From: Nymphaea colorata
Lineage: Eukaryota; Streptophyta; Magnoliopsida; Nymphaeales; Nymphaeaceae
Direction: 5' to 3'
Length of the DNA stretch: 64,000 nt
Assembly: GCF_008831285.2 (NCBI RefSeq)
Contig: NC_045140.1
Span: forward strand, 1,405,528-1,469,527
Shown one piece after another: positions 12,201 to 23,836 of the stretch; the first letter of the stretch is position 1, and each line of letters begins with the position of its first letter. The notes below the pieces were generated by a model. The model was not told where the DNA came from and did no database searches. It saw nothing but the letters and a program-made list of their open reading frames with translations. The position numbers were made by a program, and so were the translations under genes.

Positions 12201-13187
12201 ACAAGGAAAATAACCAGCTAAGTAATTTTTTTTTTTTTGGGTTTAATGCCCTATTACATTTGGGTTGTCATGAGGACTGGAACAATAACAGTTTGACTTG
12301 TATGGAATTGGTTTTCTCTCCTAGAGTCGTTATCCATGGAGTAGGAGTTGACTTCTGCAGCTCATGGGGCATTTGGCAAGGGGATTCTTTATCCCTGGAT
12401 TTGTTTCTAACCATCATGGAAGTTTTATCTTGGCCTTTGGTCATGGATCTCGATCTTATTGTTCTCCCTAGGATCCCTAGATTCAGAATGACTACTATAT
12501 GTTAATGATGATTGTTTGCTTAGCAAAATTGAGGACTATGGCTGCAAGGCATAAATTCTATCTTACAGAGTTTTGAGGCTCAGTCAGGAATAAGCATCAG
12601 CTATGAGAAGTTTCGTCAGATTTGTGCTGAATATTTTTCCATGGAGTGAATCAATGCTGCCCATGGAGGACTTAGGGGTCACGGAAAACTTCGACAAGTC
12701 TTTTAAGTTTATGACACATTTAATGACATCAATGAGTCAACGTTGAGTTAATGTCAGGTGCAGTTGACTGCTGCTGACGTGGTTGATGATTGTAGTTTGA
12801 TAAGTCTGCGACGTAACCTTTTGTTTTGTATAGGTATGAACTTATTAAGCATGGTTTTGAGGCATCTGGATTCATTTTTTGGTGGGATGGGCCCATCCTT
12901 GAGTTTCTATTTGAAGTGAACAACTATTTCTTGCATTTGGAGTTCTTTAAGTGACAGTTAGTCTGCCTTAATGGCCATACTGTGGTAAATGTTGCTTCTT
13001 GATATGTTGCTCTATGTTTTTATTTTGTTATTAATGGTCCAGATACGAATTACTTGCTGCACGAGAATCCAGACTCAATTCATTGGAGCTTGAAGACAGT
13101 GGAAGTTCAAGAACTGCATCAGTCTGTGAAGTTGAAATGATGGATGCAAATAACCTACATGCATCAATTTCATCATCAGGTGCCTAA
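6239..13187 (+). CDS. BSD-domain-containing protein (four exons)
   Basis: Exons: 6239-6452, 6540-6646 (or 6543-6646), 9611-9708, 13043-13187. All junctions are GT-AG and the frame is kept throughout, giving 187 residues (186 with the alternative acceptor). The start is the first ATG of the open frame, with A at -3. Residues about 1-45 are basic and polar and not conserved. FGITDQLQELVKGFTLDTF (about 48-66) matches the region before the BSD domain in plant homologues. The BSD domain spans about 92-143, from the LTEWQVKHANLMLSNVK helix through YVLCPRHMKERQFWDIYF, with the hallmark Phe-Trp pair at 126-127. The C-terminal tail is Ser/Glu-rich. BSD domains occur in TFIIH p62-like, synapse-associated and DOS2-like proteins; the exact role of this small plant family is not known to me. 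Introns 2 and 3 are each about 3 kb and have taken in transposon debris. Family assignment is firm; exon edges are hand-called. Confidence 0.88.
6647..9610 (+). other. Intron 2 of the BSD-domain gene
   Basis: About 3 kb with a GT donor after AATGTCAAG and an acceptor after the pyrimidine-rich TTTTTCAG. No nested gene or intact transposon is recognised. Open frames at 7856-8281 (-) and 8234-8500 (+) are chance frames without family resemblance. Confidence 0.7.
10018..10152. repeat. Diverged direct repeat, left copy
   Basis: About 130 bp beginning ATGACCTAACTGTATTCCAT, with AAAGGACAATTATGTCCCTA inside. It matches the segment at 11588-11715, which begins ATGACCTAATTGTATTTCAT and has AAAGGACAATTATATTCCTA. 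The two are in direct orientation about 1.57 kb apart and roughly a quarter diverged. They could be worn LTRs of a small element or two insertions of one repeat. Confidence 0.6.
11588..11715. repeat. Diverged direct repeat, right copy
   Basis: Partner of the repeat at 10018-10152; same order of blocks (ATGACCTAA start, AAAGGACAATTAT, ACTACAGTAGGACATAACA, CCAGATGATC end). No polypurine tract or primer site was found next to either copy, so an LTR identity is unproven. Confidence 0.6.
11985..12640 (+). pseudogene. Decayed LINE (non-LTR) reverse transcriptase fragment
   Basis: Three consecutive pieces, in shifting frames, follow the order of a plant L1-type LINE reverse transcriptase. First is FRRIGLCDVLYKI, like the FRPISLCNVLYKI block, then NNQQTNLPGCLIQ, like the PNQ-FVPGRLI block (about 12000-12135). 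Next is SSWGIWQGDSLSLDLFLTIM (about 12355-12420), like the GLRQGDPLSP-LF--VME block. Last is YVNDDCLL at about 12500, in place of the YADD catalytic box, followed by ILQSFEAQSGISISYEK. Stops and frameshifts lie between the blocks and the catalytic motif is altered, so it is dead. It sits in sense orientation inside intron 3 of the BSD-domain gene. Confidence 0.8.
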
Positions 13188-14193
13188 GTGATGGTGTGCT
13201 TTTCCTTTCCATTGAACAGTGAAGCATTTGGGTCTTGAAGAAACACAGTTGCAATGATATTGAAATAAGAATGCAGAGCCATGTAGATGATGCATGAGGA
13301 TCAGCCTGCACCATATGCATGCTCAAATTGTTCTGCTATTACTCCAGTGATGCTGAGATGCAATTTAATCTTGTCAAATAACATCTTGGCATGCTAGAGA
13401 AGATTGAGTTGAATTCCTGTTAGGAAAAAGCATTGAAGATTGCTGACAAGTTTTTTCAGTTCCTGAGTATGAATTAAACTGCTCTGTGGTCGTCATGGTA
13501 GAAGTACGATTGGTAACAAGGGATGTCAGTATGAATTTAACCTTATGGCCTCTGGTGTGAGTATCATTCGAGTCCTGCCTTGTAGATGTTGGTACCTCTG
13601 TTACAAGAAAATGAAATTATCCATTGTAATATGATGAATGTACTTGTAATGGTGAATTCTATTACTGGTTTTTGTGTCCTCTTAGCTATGTATCTTGCTG
13701 AAACTGGTTCTAGCATTGATGACCACATTTTTTGTCGGAAGGTCTTTTGAAATCCAGTGTTGGCTGTCATGCAGAAACTAGAAGGTTTTTTTCGCAAATC
13801 TAGCTTTCCAAGGGTTCGTCATATATGCAAAGGGTTATTGAAGTACCGTTGTTGATATACGTGGGTTGATTGGCTGAATGCTTGTAGGCGCTGCTAGACT
13901 CAGATCATTTGCATCCGTGGACCTCTGGGACCTACCATCACCGGTGCGAGCTTGTCAACTGTGTCAGGACTATCATTCAGTCCATTGTTATTCATCGTGA
14001 AACAGTAAAATTTGTTGTGGGGCCTTTGAGTTGAAACGTCAACTTGAAAAATGATAGAGAATTCAGTGCTCTTGAATTCATCTCTTGGCATAAAAAGGCA
14101 CTGGGTCGCATAACTTTAGCATTTGTATCAAAAAATGATGAAAGAGAGGACTTTTCAAATCGCTAGGGCCCATCTACCATTTTTATTACATGC

Positions 14194-14195
<2 letters not shown>

Positions 14196-14231
<36 letters not shown>
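14196..14231. repeat. (GA)n microsatellite
   Basis: An uninterrupted run of about 18 GA units. Confidence 0.95.
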
Positions 14232-14234
<3 letters not shown>

Positions 14235-14619
14235 TTGGGAATCAGTCATGGCTTAGCCGCAATCTTTCTGTTGGTACAATGGTCTAGCGGCTGCCTACGC
14301 ATGGATGAACGCGTTTCTGCGTTGAAAACAGTAGCTCGATGACCCAGTCTGAGATGGACAGTTGATTTTATTGAATTTGCTTTGTGCTGCAGTAGCTGCA
14401 TGATGCCAAGAGCTATCACTCTTCATCAGGATAGCCGTGTTGAGAGAGAGGGTTGAGTGGTCTAAGCAAGAAAAGAAGGTCGTCCTCTTGGTTGAGATTA
14501 AAACTTAATGGCCAACTCCCTGTGCAAAAAGCTAAACCATGATAAGACCGTTCTTCATCCTCAACCAGACAATGTTGGATAAGAATAACAGCGCTTTAGT
14601 GGTCATTAGTGACCATCCT

Positions 14620-14672
14620 GCTCTCTCTCTCTCTCTTCCACACACCTCCCCCCCCCCCCCCCCCCTCTCTTC
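14620..14672. repeat. (CT)n plus poly(C) tract
   Basis: A CT run at 14620-14636 is followed at about 14648-14665 by an uninterrupted run of roughly 18 cytosines, then more CT. Long C homopolymers are uncommon in plant DNA and prone to sequencing length error. Confidence 0.9.
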
Positions 14673-15280
14673 TGTGTTACAGTGAGCAGTTGCAAAAGCA
14701 AAAGTGACTAATTCACATGAATTTGCGCACTTGAGAACATGAGAAATGGCACCCTCTTCTTTGTAAAACATCTTGCGCATCAAAGCCTTAGAAAGAAGAA
14801 AGATCACGCCCTGCACCCTCTTCTTCAACCCCTTTTGAAGGCGATGGAGACAGAAATAGTGAGTTGCTTGAAACACCAGCTTCTGTTCTTCATATGGAAA
14901 GGCCAACCTCTTTGGCACCTGCTTGAGCAGCTGTCTTCCATGAGTTCTGTTGTCCTTTTATCTTGTCTCACTTTACTTCACATGGAAAGTGAAAGATCTG
15001 ACGTAGAAAGTTTTGGTTGAGGGGCAATAATACATCAAATTCTAACTTTTAAGGGACAACCAACATCTACCTAACTAAATGTCCATGAGATATCAATATA
15101 GGAATAACCAAAACTATATGAGCTTCTACAGCAGCCCATATGTGCCTCTGCTACCTGTTCCTGAGTGTCTTTTGTGGCAGTAAGACCTGCGTGGCAATGG
15201 TTGGTTGTAGGCCTACGACTTGCCTATTATGGGAGATTGAATAGTCAAGGTTCAGCTTCATGAACTTCACCAGTTGATGC

Positions 15281-15360
15281 CAGGGGCGGAGCCACGTGGG
15301 CATGTGTGGGCAATTGCCCACATTGTCAGTTAACCCTACATTTTTATGTGTTTACATATA
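15281..15360 (+). mobile_element. hAT-like MITE end with palindromic core
   Basis: Begins CAGGGGCGGAGCCACGTGGG, a terminus common to plant hAT-type MITEs. A few bases on it carries the perfect 18-bp palindrome TGTGGGCAATTGCCCACA. The partner end is not found, so this may be a truncated copy. Related copies in this window are at 18092, 21228 and 55521. Confidence 0.55.
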
Positions 15361-18091
15361 AAATTTCCCCCGAATATAAAATAAGTTCATGGTAGAAGGC
15401 ATCAAATTTCTCCTGTTTTTATTTTGTTATTTTATTTATGTTTTATGAACTGGTTATCCGTTTAGAACACATGAATAGGCAACATGAGGAATTCCAGAAA
15501 ATCAATCTGCTTACAACTATTTACATAAGCTTATGCCTTAGAAGATCACATTCTCAAAAATAGGACATGCTCCAAGAATTTAATATTCCTAAGTAAAGAC
15601 CCTGCTAAATGCAACTACAATATTGTTATTTAGCCATGTTTTGTTAAATAATATTTAGTTCTTACTTGGCATACCACATGGACAGTCAAGGGGTTCTGCC
15701 AACGAAGTTCACATGGTGAAGCTTATGCCGGATCCAAATCCACATCCTATCAGTTCTCTTTCATTTAAGAAAAAAAAAAAAGAATAAACATAAATAAACA
15801 AAGATGGGTTCCATTAAAAAATATGAAGCAGTTCAGGCAGTCCATGCTAACAAAAATAAACTTATGATTTGAACATCGAAACTTTATTTTTGAACCTTAA
15901 TCAGAACTTGGATCAATTGTCAGTAGACTCAAGCTTCTTATACAGTTTCCCAAACCGAACAAAAGCCAGCTTATATATTAATCCGTCCGGCCCAATAGTG
16001 TCCGAACCGAACAAGAATTAGACCTTCTTTTCTTGCACTAAATGAAGATCCTACCAGACTTGGATCTGTTTGGGATCACGTTGTGCAAGGCCCATTTAAC
16101 AGCCTCCATCGTTCTCATTGAAATCTTGGTGCTTCCTGTGGTACCAATTTATGATGAGCCAAATCAAACAAGAAGAGTATGCACATATCCGGAAACTAAA
16201 CTAGCTAAGGCTGCATTATTTTTGAACAGGACCACAATATCCCAATTTATCTTCTTCACCATAAAAAAGCACGTACCACCTTATCGCATTATTGGACGTT
16301 CTCAAAACCAGAATCGTCGACCATTTGGGATGCAGGTTGGCGCAAGAAACAAGCAGCTCTCCACAACTATTCGCTAACCGCTAGCGGTCCAGATTTCCAA
16401 AAATCCAAGATATTCTGGATCTTTGGCGGTTTCGCTGGACATTGTTGTGTCAATTTCTGGGGAATGAGGACTGGTTCCTGAGATAGTAGTCCAAGCATGG
16501 CAGGGTGTGTGTCAGACTCGGTCTGGGCTTGAAACACAGCCCCCGTTATCCGATTCCAACCCCAAAACTCATAAACAATAAAAAATAAAAAATCTAGAAA
16601 TTCACTTTTTGAGAAAAATAGTAGTTCCAATACCGTCCATTCCTTGGGTTGGAACTTGGAAGCTCTGGTTCTTGGCCATCTTTTAATTCGTTGCGATGAA
16701 GCACATTTAAAATGGTAAGATTTGAACTAGCTAGAAAGATAAAGAAATAAGTATTTTAATAAATGTCTAAATAAGAACATAGAATATCAAAAATTAAATT
16801 ATTGATAATTCTTCTGAAAAGAAAAACGTGATCTCATCAAAGTTTAGTTTGTCATTGATACCAGAAGGAAGCAGCTGAAAATGGCTCTATCCACCTGCCC
16901 GGTCACTAGCTTAACTACCTTTCAACATTGAGAAAATTAACAAAAGGATTTTGCATGTCGCACTGACAACATATCATTGGTTCGATTCTCTTGAGTGTTA
17001 TTATTATGGACTTCAGGAAATGACATACACAACACTCGAAAGGTGTACCGTATGACCACTGAGCTCCCAATCATAAAGTAGCTCTAAACCCTGAGAACAG
17101 GGGGCAAGAGGTGGCGTCTCCTCTCACGAACCACCAAATAGATTTATATGTCTGATTTTATTATGTAGAACAACATGCTTATGCTTGTGTAGAGAGTTGA
17201 GGCTCACAAAATTTGAAGACCGACGCCACCATGCTGGACCTCCAATTGACTAAGCTCTGGCATGTTTGAGCTTAATTTGTTTAATTGTGAAGATTAGACA
17301 AACAAGGTATTCATGCCCTTGCTCATAAAATTAATGTAGTGTTGCAAAGTGAGCTACGCTTCAAGCCGCTTCTTTCATAGAAGATAACTTGTGTCCAGGC
17401 GAAAAGTAGTAAAGCTTGGAACTCCAAATCTTATAGAGCCATGCTCGATTTAATTCGCTTAGACTAAGATTCATAGTCTGAAATTAAATGTTTGCACATC
17501 AAAACACTGCTGCAAGTTACTCTGCATATATTGAATGATATAGCTTAGTTAGACATCGTTAGTTACTAGTTAGGAATTTATATGAATTGAAGCAAACCAA
17601 TCGCGAGCCGATCTTCAGCTTGTCAAGCTCCTTTTGTACAAAAAAAATGGAGACCAATACCCTCGTAATGGTTTCAAGACCTACTTGCCAATCCTCAGAA
17701 TCCGAGAGGTAATTTCTTTGCGCCGAGGATTACTTTGGAACTCAGTCCTACCTCGAGCGCCTCGTTATTCCATCAGTTGTCGTTTATGTATGTATGTATG
17801 TATGTATGTACGTGTGTATGTATGCATGTGCATATGTGTGTGCCCTCGAGCATTAAGTCCCCGACGACCACCTCTCATTTTAAATGCGGTCAGTCTGGTT
17901 TGAGGGTATTGTCATTTTCAAATATATTGGATTCGGTTCTGACATGACCTGTAAACCCTAACTTTCGATCCTTCCTAAAATGAAGATATATACGTTGTCG
18001 AAATTGTGACCATTCACCTTTCTAAACATGAATGGCATACACCCATGCTTGATTCTTTGAACCCATTTAGCGAATTAGTGCTCTTAAGAGA
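15361..18091. other. Gene-free stretch
   Basis: No recognisable gene. Frames at 16042-16377 (+) and 16367-16630 (-) were examined and match no family I know. A TGTA-type microsatellite at 17785-17832 is listed separately. Confidence 0.55.
17785..17832. repeat. (TGTA)n-type microsatellite
   Basis: Imperfect tetranucleotide run of TGTA units with CGTG and CATG variants. Confidence 0.9.
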
Positions 18092-18269
18092 AGTGGTGGA
18101 GCCAGAAAATTTTAATTTTTTGGAAGGAGCACTGATTCACAAGTTTCGTATCTTAAAGGGTACTTACATGTATAATAACAAAGTAAATATCAAACAACAT
18201 TATATATAAATGAAAGAAAATTGAGAAGCTGGTGTGGGCAACTGCCCACACCAGCCTACTCCGCCATTG
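18092..18269 (+). mobile_element. hAT-like MITE, palindromic-core family
   Basis: About 178 bp from AAGTGGTGGAGCCAG to CTACTCCGCCATTG, whose reverse complement CAATGGCGGAGTAG makes an imperfect inverted repeat with the start. Near the right end is the hairpin GGTGTGGGCA-AC-TGCCCACACC. Flanking 8-mers CTTAAGAG and CCTAAGCG match at 6 of 8, consistent with a decayed hAT-size target duplication. Confidence 0.7.
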
Positions 18270-21227
18270 CCTAAGCGTGATGGGCATCTTGACTGGCAAA
18301 ATATTTTGTGGCCACGAGTGGTCAAAGCCAGGTTATTTAATTGTGGGTGGCTGGACGAATGGGTTTTCATTACCGACCAAAGGCCTGCCGATACAGCCAA
18401 GGACGTGTTTGGCCGAACCAAACAAACAGCCAATAGTACTGCACGGTGCGGCCAATTTGTTTTTGTTATCGTTCACAAAAGAAAGCGTATGTGTTATGTC
18501 TCCTTCTCTGGTCCCTCCGTGTTTTCCAATATTTAATATGTATGAAAAATTTACAAGGAAGTAAAATGTGAATCCGATGCTTGTGATGGAATTTTATGTG
18601 TCAAGAAAGCTAATTTAGATCTTCAAAAAAGGGGCATAGTGCAATGGGGCGGCAATGTGGCTCACAATCAAAGGACTCGAAATTAGATTTGCCTGATCGT
18701 TCATCTAAACTGCAAACAGTTTCAGTTTTTCCTAAGTAAACATTAGTAAAAAAATTAAATTTGTTTTACACATCTAATCTGTCATTTTTTTTTTTAATAT
18801 CATGAACTTGAATATTTTGTATGTATATATATATATAGTTCGATTTCGCATGTGTTTGTGTGTGTTTTGGGACATCTATACTCGTTCAGTTGGTCTTCTT
18901 TGTAAAAGAGAGAAAAAATGAGACATGCATAAGGGAAGGTGGGTTATAGGCAGTTCACCAAATGCCCGTGAAGAGGCGAGGCCACTTTCACCGACCTCGT
19001 GTTCGCATCCTTATCGTCCAGGAACGGGGTAGAGCTTGTCCGATAGTTAGGAACGGACAAATATAACATCTACCATGGAAGGCACGAGACGAGAACGCTT
19101 TCCAAATCGTGTGAACCACCGTGTATGTTCTCCCTCGCCGTTACGTTACGTTACGTTGTTTGTGCGTGCCTGCCGACACCACTTTATGGGCGTTCGAGGT
19201 GTGAAAGAACTTTCCGTCGTATTCCCACTTGCCTGTTATACTTTTTTAAGGTTCACTTAAATATAACATTTAATTAGATTAATATTATGCTTCTTGCATG
19301 TTATTAATCATAATTGTATTTTTAGTATTACCAAAATTGGAGTTTCTAAAATCATGGATGTAATTAAATTGGAAAGTCCAGAACTTATATATTGAGTTTC
19401 ATGCGGTTGGTGATCAATATTAGTTGAATTTGGTTTCCTATATATTCTGCCTAAGGCCGCACGATGAGTCGATATATGGCTCCAGCTCAGGGCCGAGCTT
19501 CAAATGCACAAGTTTAATACACGGGTGAGCTAACAAGGAGCCAGCCAACAACAGCTGGCTTGAGCTTACCGCGCCCGAGCCCGAGTTCTTGCATGGTCTA
19601 ACTAAGATGAACATAAATTAACTAAACATAAATTAACTAAGGTTGTGTTTGATAGCTTCAGATCTCAAATCTAAGGCTGCATTAAAATGTATATTTTGAG
19701 AGATCCTCAGTTTGAGTAACATGCATGGATTTTAAATCCATGTTACAAGTCGAATTCCATGGATTTAAGGCTAGATGGGAGGGGTGGTTCGACCTTAAAT
19801 TTATGGATCTCAGATCCCGACGGCCTAATTGTTTGGATCTCCAGTTGGAGAAATTGCATATTTTTAAATATATATTTTATTTAAAAATTATATAATTACG
19901 TTTTTTCATGTTTAAAACGATACATAACTAAGATTCAGTATTGGGTCAGGTACCTTTAGTCCAAATGAGCCAGGCCCAAGCACAATTTCATCTTTTGGGC
20001 TTGTCCCAAAAAAAGAGAGAGAGAAAGACTCATCTTAAAATGCAAAGCTGGTTATATGTAGTGATGTAATGACCAATGACCAGAATACTAGTCAATGTAA
20101 AGGAGAACTTCCTTATATATATATATATATATAAAAATAAATAAAGTAGTAAAGCAGTTGAAAATTAAAAAAAAAAACTTTTTTAAATCCACAAAATACC
20201 CATACTCTCCTTTTTTTTCAGTGCATATGTGTTGCATGCGCCACTCACTCTTCTTATGATACTCTTTACTGTCCAAATCAGCTCATCAATATCATGACAG
20301 TGCTAGTGTTTCTCGCCTTTCAATTAATAGATATAAACGACGTATTGTTCCTCTTAATGCGCCACTCTTTCAAAAAGATTTTATAGTGATAGAAGCGCTT
20401 GAGTAAGAATTAAGTGGCACTTGATTCTTGTGTCTCGCTGCTTTCAGTGACAACATATGATCATTTACCAATGTTATCTTGGCTTTGGCAGAGAAATTTC
20501 TGATTCTCTCCAATATCCTACTTGATATTCCAGCTATCGGTTGCCAATTAATTAGTTATTTTATGCCTCACTTAAAAAGACTGCTAGTTGATTTCGAAAA
20601 CATTTGGGAAACTATGATGTATTTGGTATAAAAATCTTCCTTTTAAATGTCATTTTAAATCTCATCCCAGCAGAAAATTTATAATGGCTTGGGCAATCGT
20701 TACTTTAATGCAAAAGTGTTGAAATAATATGGAATATGTGTTTTAAGTTAGAACCCAAAGTCTAGGCTCTTATAATTGTCTTAAAAGTTGAGGCAAATTC
20801 ATAAATATTTTTTTTAAATATTTCATGATTCTGCTTTAATTTTTAAGTCAAGTGAGTATTAATGGCATTTGTTTGTAGAGTAAGTACTAATGGTATTTGT
20901 TTGTATTTATTAAAATTTAATTATATATTGGAGGACACACATGAAAGAGAAGATAAGGATGTAGCTAATTCAAATCAAATGATTGTCAGGTCAGGTCCTT
21001 GAATGCAAATGGATAGAATTAAAGTTGAATGCTTTTACAACTATGAGCTTAGCCATCTCGTTTCATCCCTATTTTGTCCTTCCATTTTAATCTATTTATA
21101 TTAAAAAGGCTCCTACCTCACAAAGGTGTCATTTTTCGTTTTTTCATAGTAACATAGATCTATTTTATCTAGAAAATGACAAAAGAAAAGGAAATTTTTT
21201 GTTATTTCTCCCAGTACTTTGTAGAAG
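18270..21227. other. Gene-free stretch
   Basis: No gene seen. Contains a GTTAC-type short repeat near 19140, a possible MITE end at 19637 with palindromic CATGGATTTTAAATCCATG near 19723, and a short (AT)n run near 20114. Confidence 0.55.
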
Positions 21228-21396
21228 AGCTACATATAGGCTGGCGTGGGCAGTTGCTCACACGAGCAACTAAAATTTTATTTATTTTTATATAGATTTC
21301 TTACAATTGTTTACTTATTTATATATGTTGTGCTTTTTTAAAATTGAGAATTTTTATAACAATGTTTTATAGCGAAAAAATTCTAGCTCCGTCACT
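21228..21396 (-). mobile_element. hAT-like MITE, palindromic-core family, inverted copy
   Basis: Reads as the reverse complement of the copy at 18092-18269. Its right end reverse-complements to GTAGTGACGGAGCTAGAATT, matching AAGTGGTGGAGCCAGAAAATT. Its left part GGCTGGCGTGGGCAGTTGCT is the decayed hairpin. The left terminal repeat itself is worn away. Confidence 0.6.
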
Positions 21397-22846
21397 ACCA
21401 GTACTCCATCGAGTTGGACTTAATCGGACCCAAACTCTACACAGTGCACCTGTCAATTGAAACATCGCATACTTCACCATTTGTGACGACCAGACTTTCA
21501 CCAGCTCAGCTTCCCCACTTGAGGACATGATTTGTTTTTCTTCCTTCCAAAGTGCACTCACAAATTGTTCTTCAGTTCCGTCTAATGTTTGATGGACATC
21601 TGTCTTACGTGGTGAGTTTAGTGTTCCAGCTGCCAAACACCCCGTGAGGACGTGTCGTCATTTGTATTGATTGGTGGCTCAAAATTGATCGATGTTGAAA
21701 ATGAACCCCATTATTGAGATTAATTACATGAATTAAATATGTGGTGATGCAATGTCCTAGACCTGACTCCATGTTTCAATCTTTTCGGCTAACTTGCACG
21801 CTTCTTACTCTAAACATAAATGTTGTGATTAAACCTTCTTCTACCTGTTCTGCTAATTTTGATTCCATGCGGTGCTTGACGATGCGAAGAGCCAATAAAT
21901 TCGATAAAATGGTGCAATTCAATACTTCGAAATCATATACAAGTTTTTAAGTTGGTCGCTTCAATTATTATGATTGTTTGAAGCATGTCACAATAGTAGA
22001 ACGACTCAGTAGAATATTCTTAGCTTGCAAGAATAAACATAGTAATGGTTAAAATTTTTGAGAGAAAAATGACTCAAAAAATGTCGGTGCGATGTCGTTC
22101 TCGCCCTGTCAACCATGTGCATTAATCTGTATGATTAACACATTAAAGTGTGTGTCTATTACTGGTTGACCCAATTTATGCACTTATCTGCAGTAATTAA
22201 TTAACAGTTAATATCAGTTATTTTTACGTGTCATTAAATAATAATAATAATGATAACGTTAAGAGAAGAAATACTAATGACCTTTATGATGAACATATTA
22301 AAAAAGAAAAGGAAAGGACGTTCATATGAAAAGTGCCGTTTAACAATCACATGATGTATATTCCCTTTTTGCCGATTAAATTGCGTTTGATGCGACGGGG
22401 AGAGTGGGAGACCACCTGCGTCCAATCAATCAATTACGGTTTCCATCTCCCCTACCTAACCCATTCCACTCACGAGCTAGCTAAACGAACGAGTGGCGTT
22501 GTAGGCCGATTTATTAATTCAGCCGAATTTATTTTCTTAAAAATTAAAATAATTTTGATAAAAATAAACATTTGTATAAAATTAATTAAAAATAAAAGTA
22601 CGTTATATATTTATTTGCAAAAAATATTTAAAACTTGACTTGCGACACTCTTGTGAACTGGGGAATAAAATTGAATAGGTTTATTGCCCTCTTTCTCTCA
22701 TGCCTGCGCCTAAATTTAAGTGCAATGTAGAACTATGTGTTGTACTTGAATATATCAGACGTGTAATATGTGACTTTCTTGTCTGAAACTTAAACTTAAG
22801 AGGGAAATAATAAGAAAGAAATCATGTTTTTCTATTGCATAGAAAA
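21397..22846. other. Gene-free stretch
   Basis: AT-rich; no frame with family resemblance and no clear transposon end. Confidence 0.55.
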
Positions 22847-23017
22847 CGTAAACTTCATACAGATCCAAAAGTTATCGATCTGGACTCATCTAGATCGCCT
22901 GAATTTCACATTTTATTCCAGTGCATAGTAAACTTCATAGAGATCCAAAAGTTAACGGTCTGTCTGGACTCACCTAGATCGCCTGAATTTCACATTGTAT
23001 TCAAGTGCATAGTAATT
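22847..23017. repeat. Tandem duplication, about 84-bp unit
   Basis: Two adjacent copies both begin GTAAACTTCATA, share GATCCAAAAGTTA and TAGATCGCCTGAATTTCACA, and end in AAGTGCATAG-like sequence (22847 and about 22930). They differ at several positions. The array runs straight into a compound microsatellite. Confidence 0.85.

Positions 23018-23021
<4 letters not shown>

Positions 23022-23105
<84 letters not shown>
23022..23105. repeat. Compound (CT)n(AT)n microsatellite
   Basis: About 17 CT units followed by about 25 AT units. Confidence 0.95.
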
Positions 23106-23109
<4 letters not shown>

Positions 23110-23453
23110 TCCTAACATGAGTCAGACCATTTAGTCTTTTGTATAATCTAACTTTACAAGTTTAGCCGAGTCGTCTTTTAGGTTTAGGTGCATTACTTGA
23201 GCAATTATGGAGAAAAAAAAGGATTCTCATAATTAAACCAGAAAAATTAAGATTTTTGTTAGACGAGTTTGAACTATTGCATTTTGAGAACAAATATCAA
23301 TCATAGGCATATTAGCATTGCCCAAATTAAGTTGAAAACATATTTAAACATGTCAATTGAGGTGTCTCGCTTTTGTATGTAAGCTAAGTTGTTAGGGTGT
23401 TTAGGAGCAATCAAGTATATGTGTGTGTATGAATGCGTGCATGTGTATGTGTG

Positions 23454-23642
23454 TGTAACACCCCAGAAGTTTAGTCCTGTATCGAAGATTGTGAGGAATC
23501 TTCAAAGGCTTATAATGGGAGGCTATTAATGAGATGATTGTCCTGGTTCCTAGCCTTTTTAGGATTGGAACCGAAATTGCTAGGGGGCGGGTTGGGATCC
23601 GTCGAACCAGGGGCCCGAACCCGGGAGTGGGTCGGGTTGTTA
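23454..23642 (+). repeat. Short (TRIM-type) LTR, copy 1
   Basis: 189 bp from TGTAACACCCCAG to GGGTTGTTA, with TATAATGG near 23511 as a possible TATA element. I see no difference from copy 3 (31580-31768). The terminal TAACA / TGTTA pair is the inverted repeat expected of LTR ends. Confidence 0.85.
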
Positions 23643-23645
23643 CTT

Positions 23646-23657
23646 TGGTATCAGAGC
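23646..23657 (+). promoter_or_regulatory. Primer-binding site (initiator tRNA-Met)
   Basis: TGGTATCAGAGC, the standard complement of the 3' end of plant initiator tRNA-Met, three bases after the short LTR. The flanking 16-mer ACTTTGGTATCAGAGC recurs exactly at 31270-31285. Confidence 0.92.
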
Positions 23658-23836
23658 ACAGTGTCTAGAGTCCATGTCCAATGCCAATGTCGATCACAAG
23701 CAGAGGAAGTGTTATCCAAACCTGTTAAAGAAGGGTGTTTAGATTTCGACGTAAAAATTGAGTTTCATATTTTTGTGGTAGTTTTAATAAAGTGCTTTAT
23801 GTATTCATAATTATTTTCTCTGTGCGGTGTAGTTCA

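Larger units (their letters stand above)
9709..13042 (+). other. Intron 3 of the BSD-domain gene
   Basis: About 3.3 kb, donor GTAAGC and acceptor GGTCCAG. It contains a pair of diverged direct repeats (10018 and 11588) and a dead LINE reverse transcriptase (about 11985-12640), both listed separately. Confidence 0.8.
13188..15280. other. 3' flank of the BSD-domain gene and gene-free DNA
   Basis: The first few hundred bases after the TAA at 13187 are probably 3' UTR, but no polyadenylation signal is called. Beyond that no protein-like frame is seen; microsatellites at 14196-14231 and 14620-14665 are listed separately. Confidence 0.5.
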
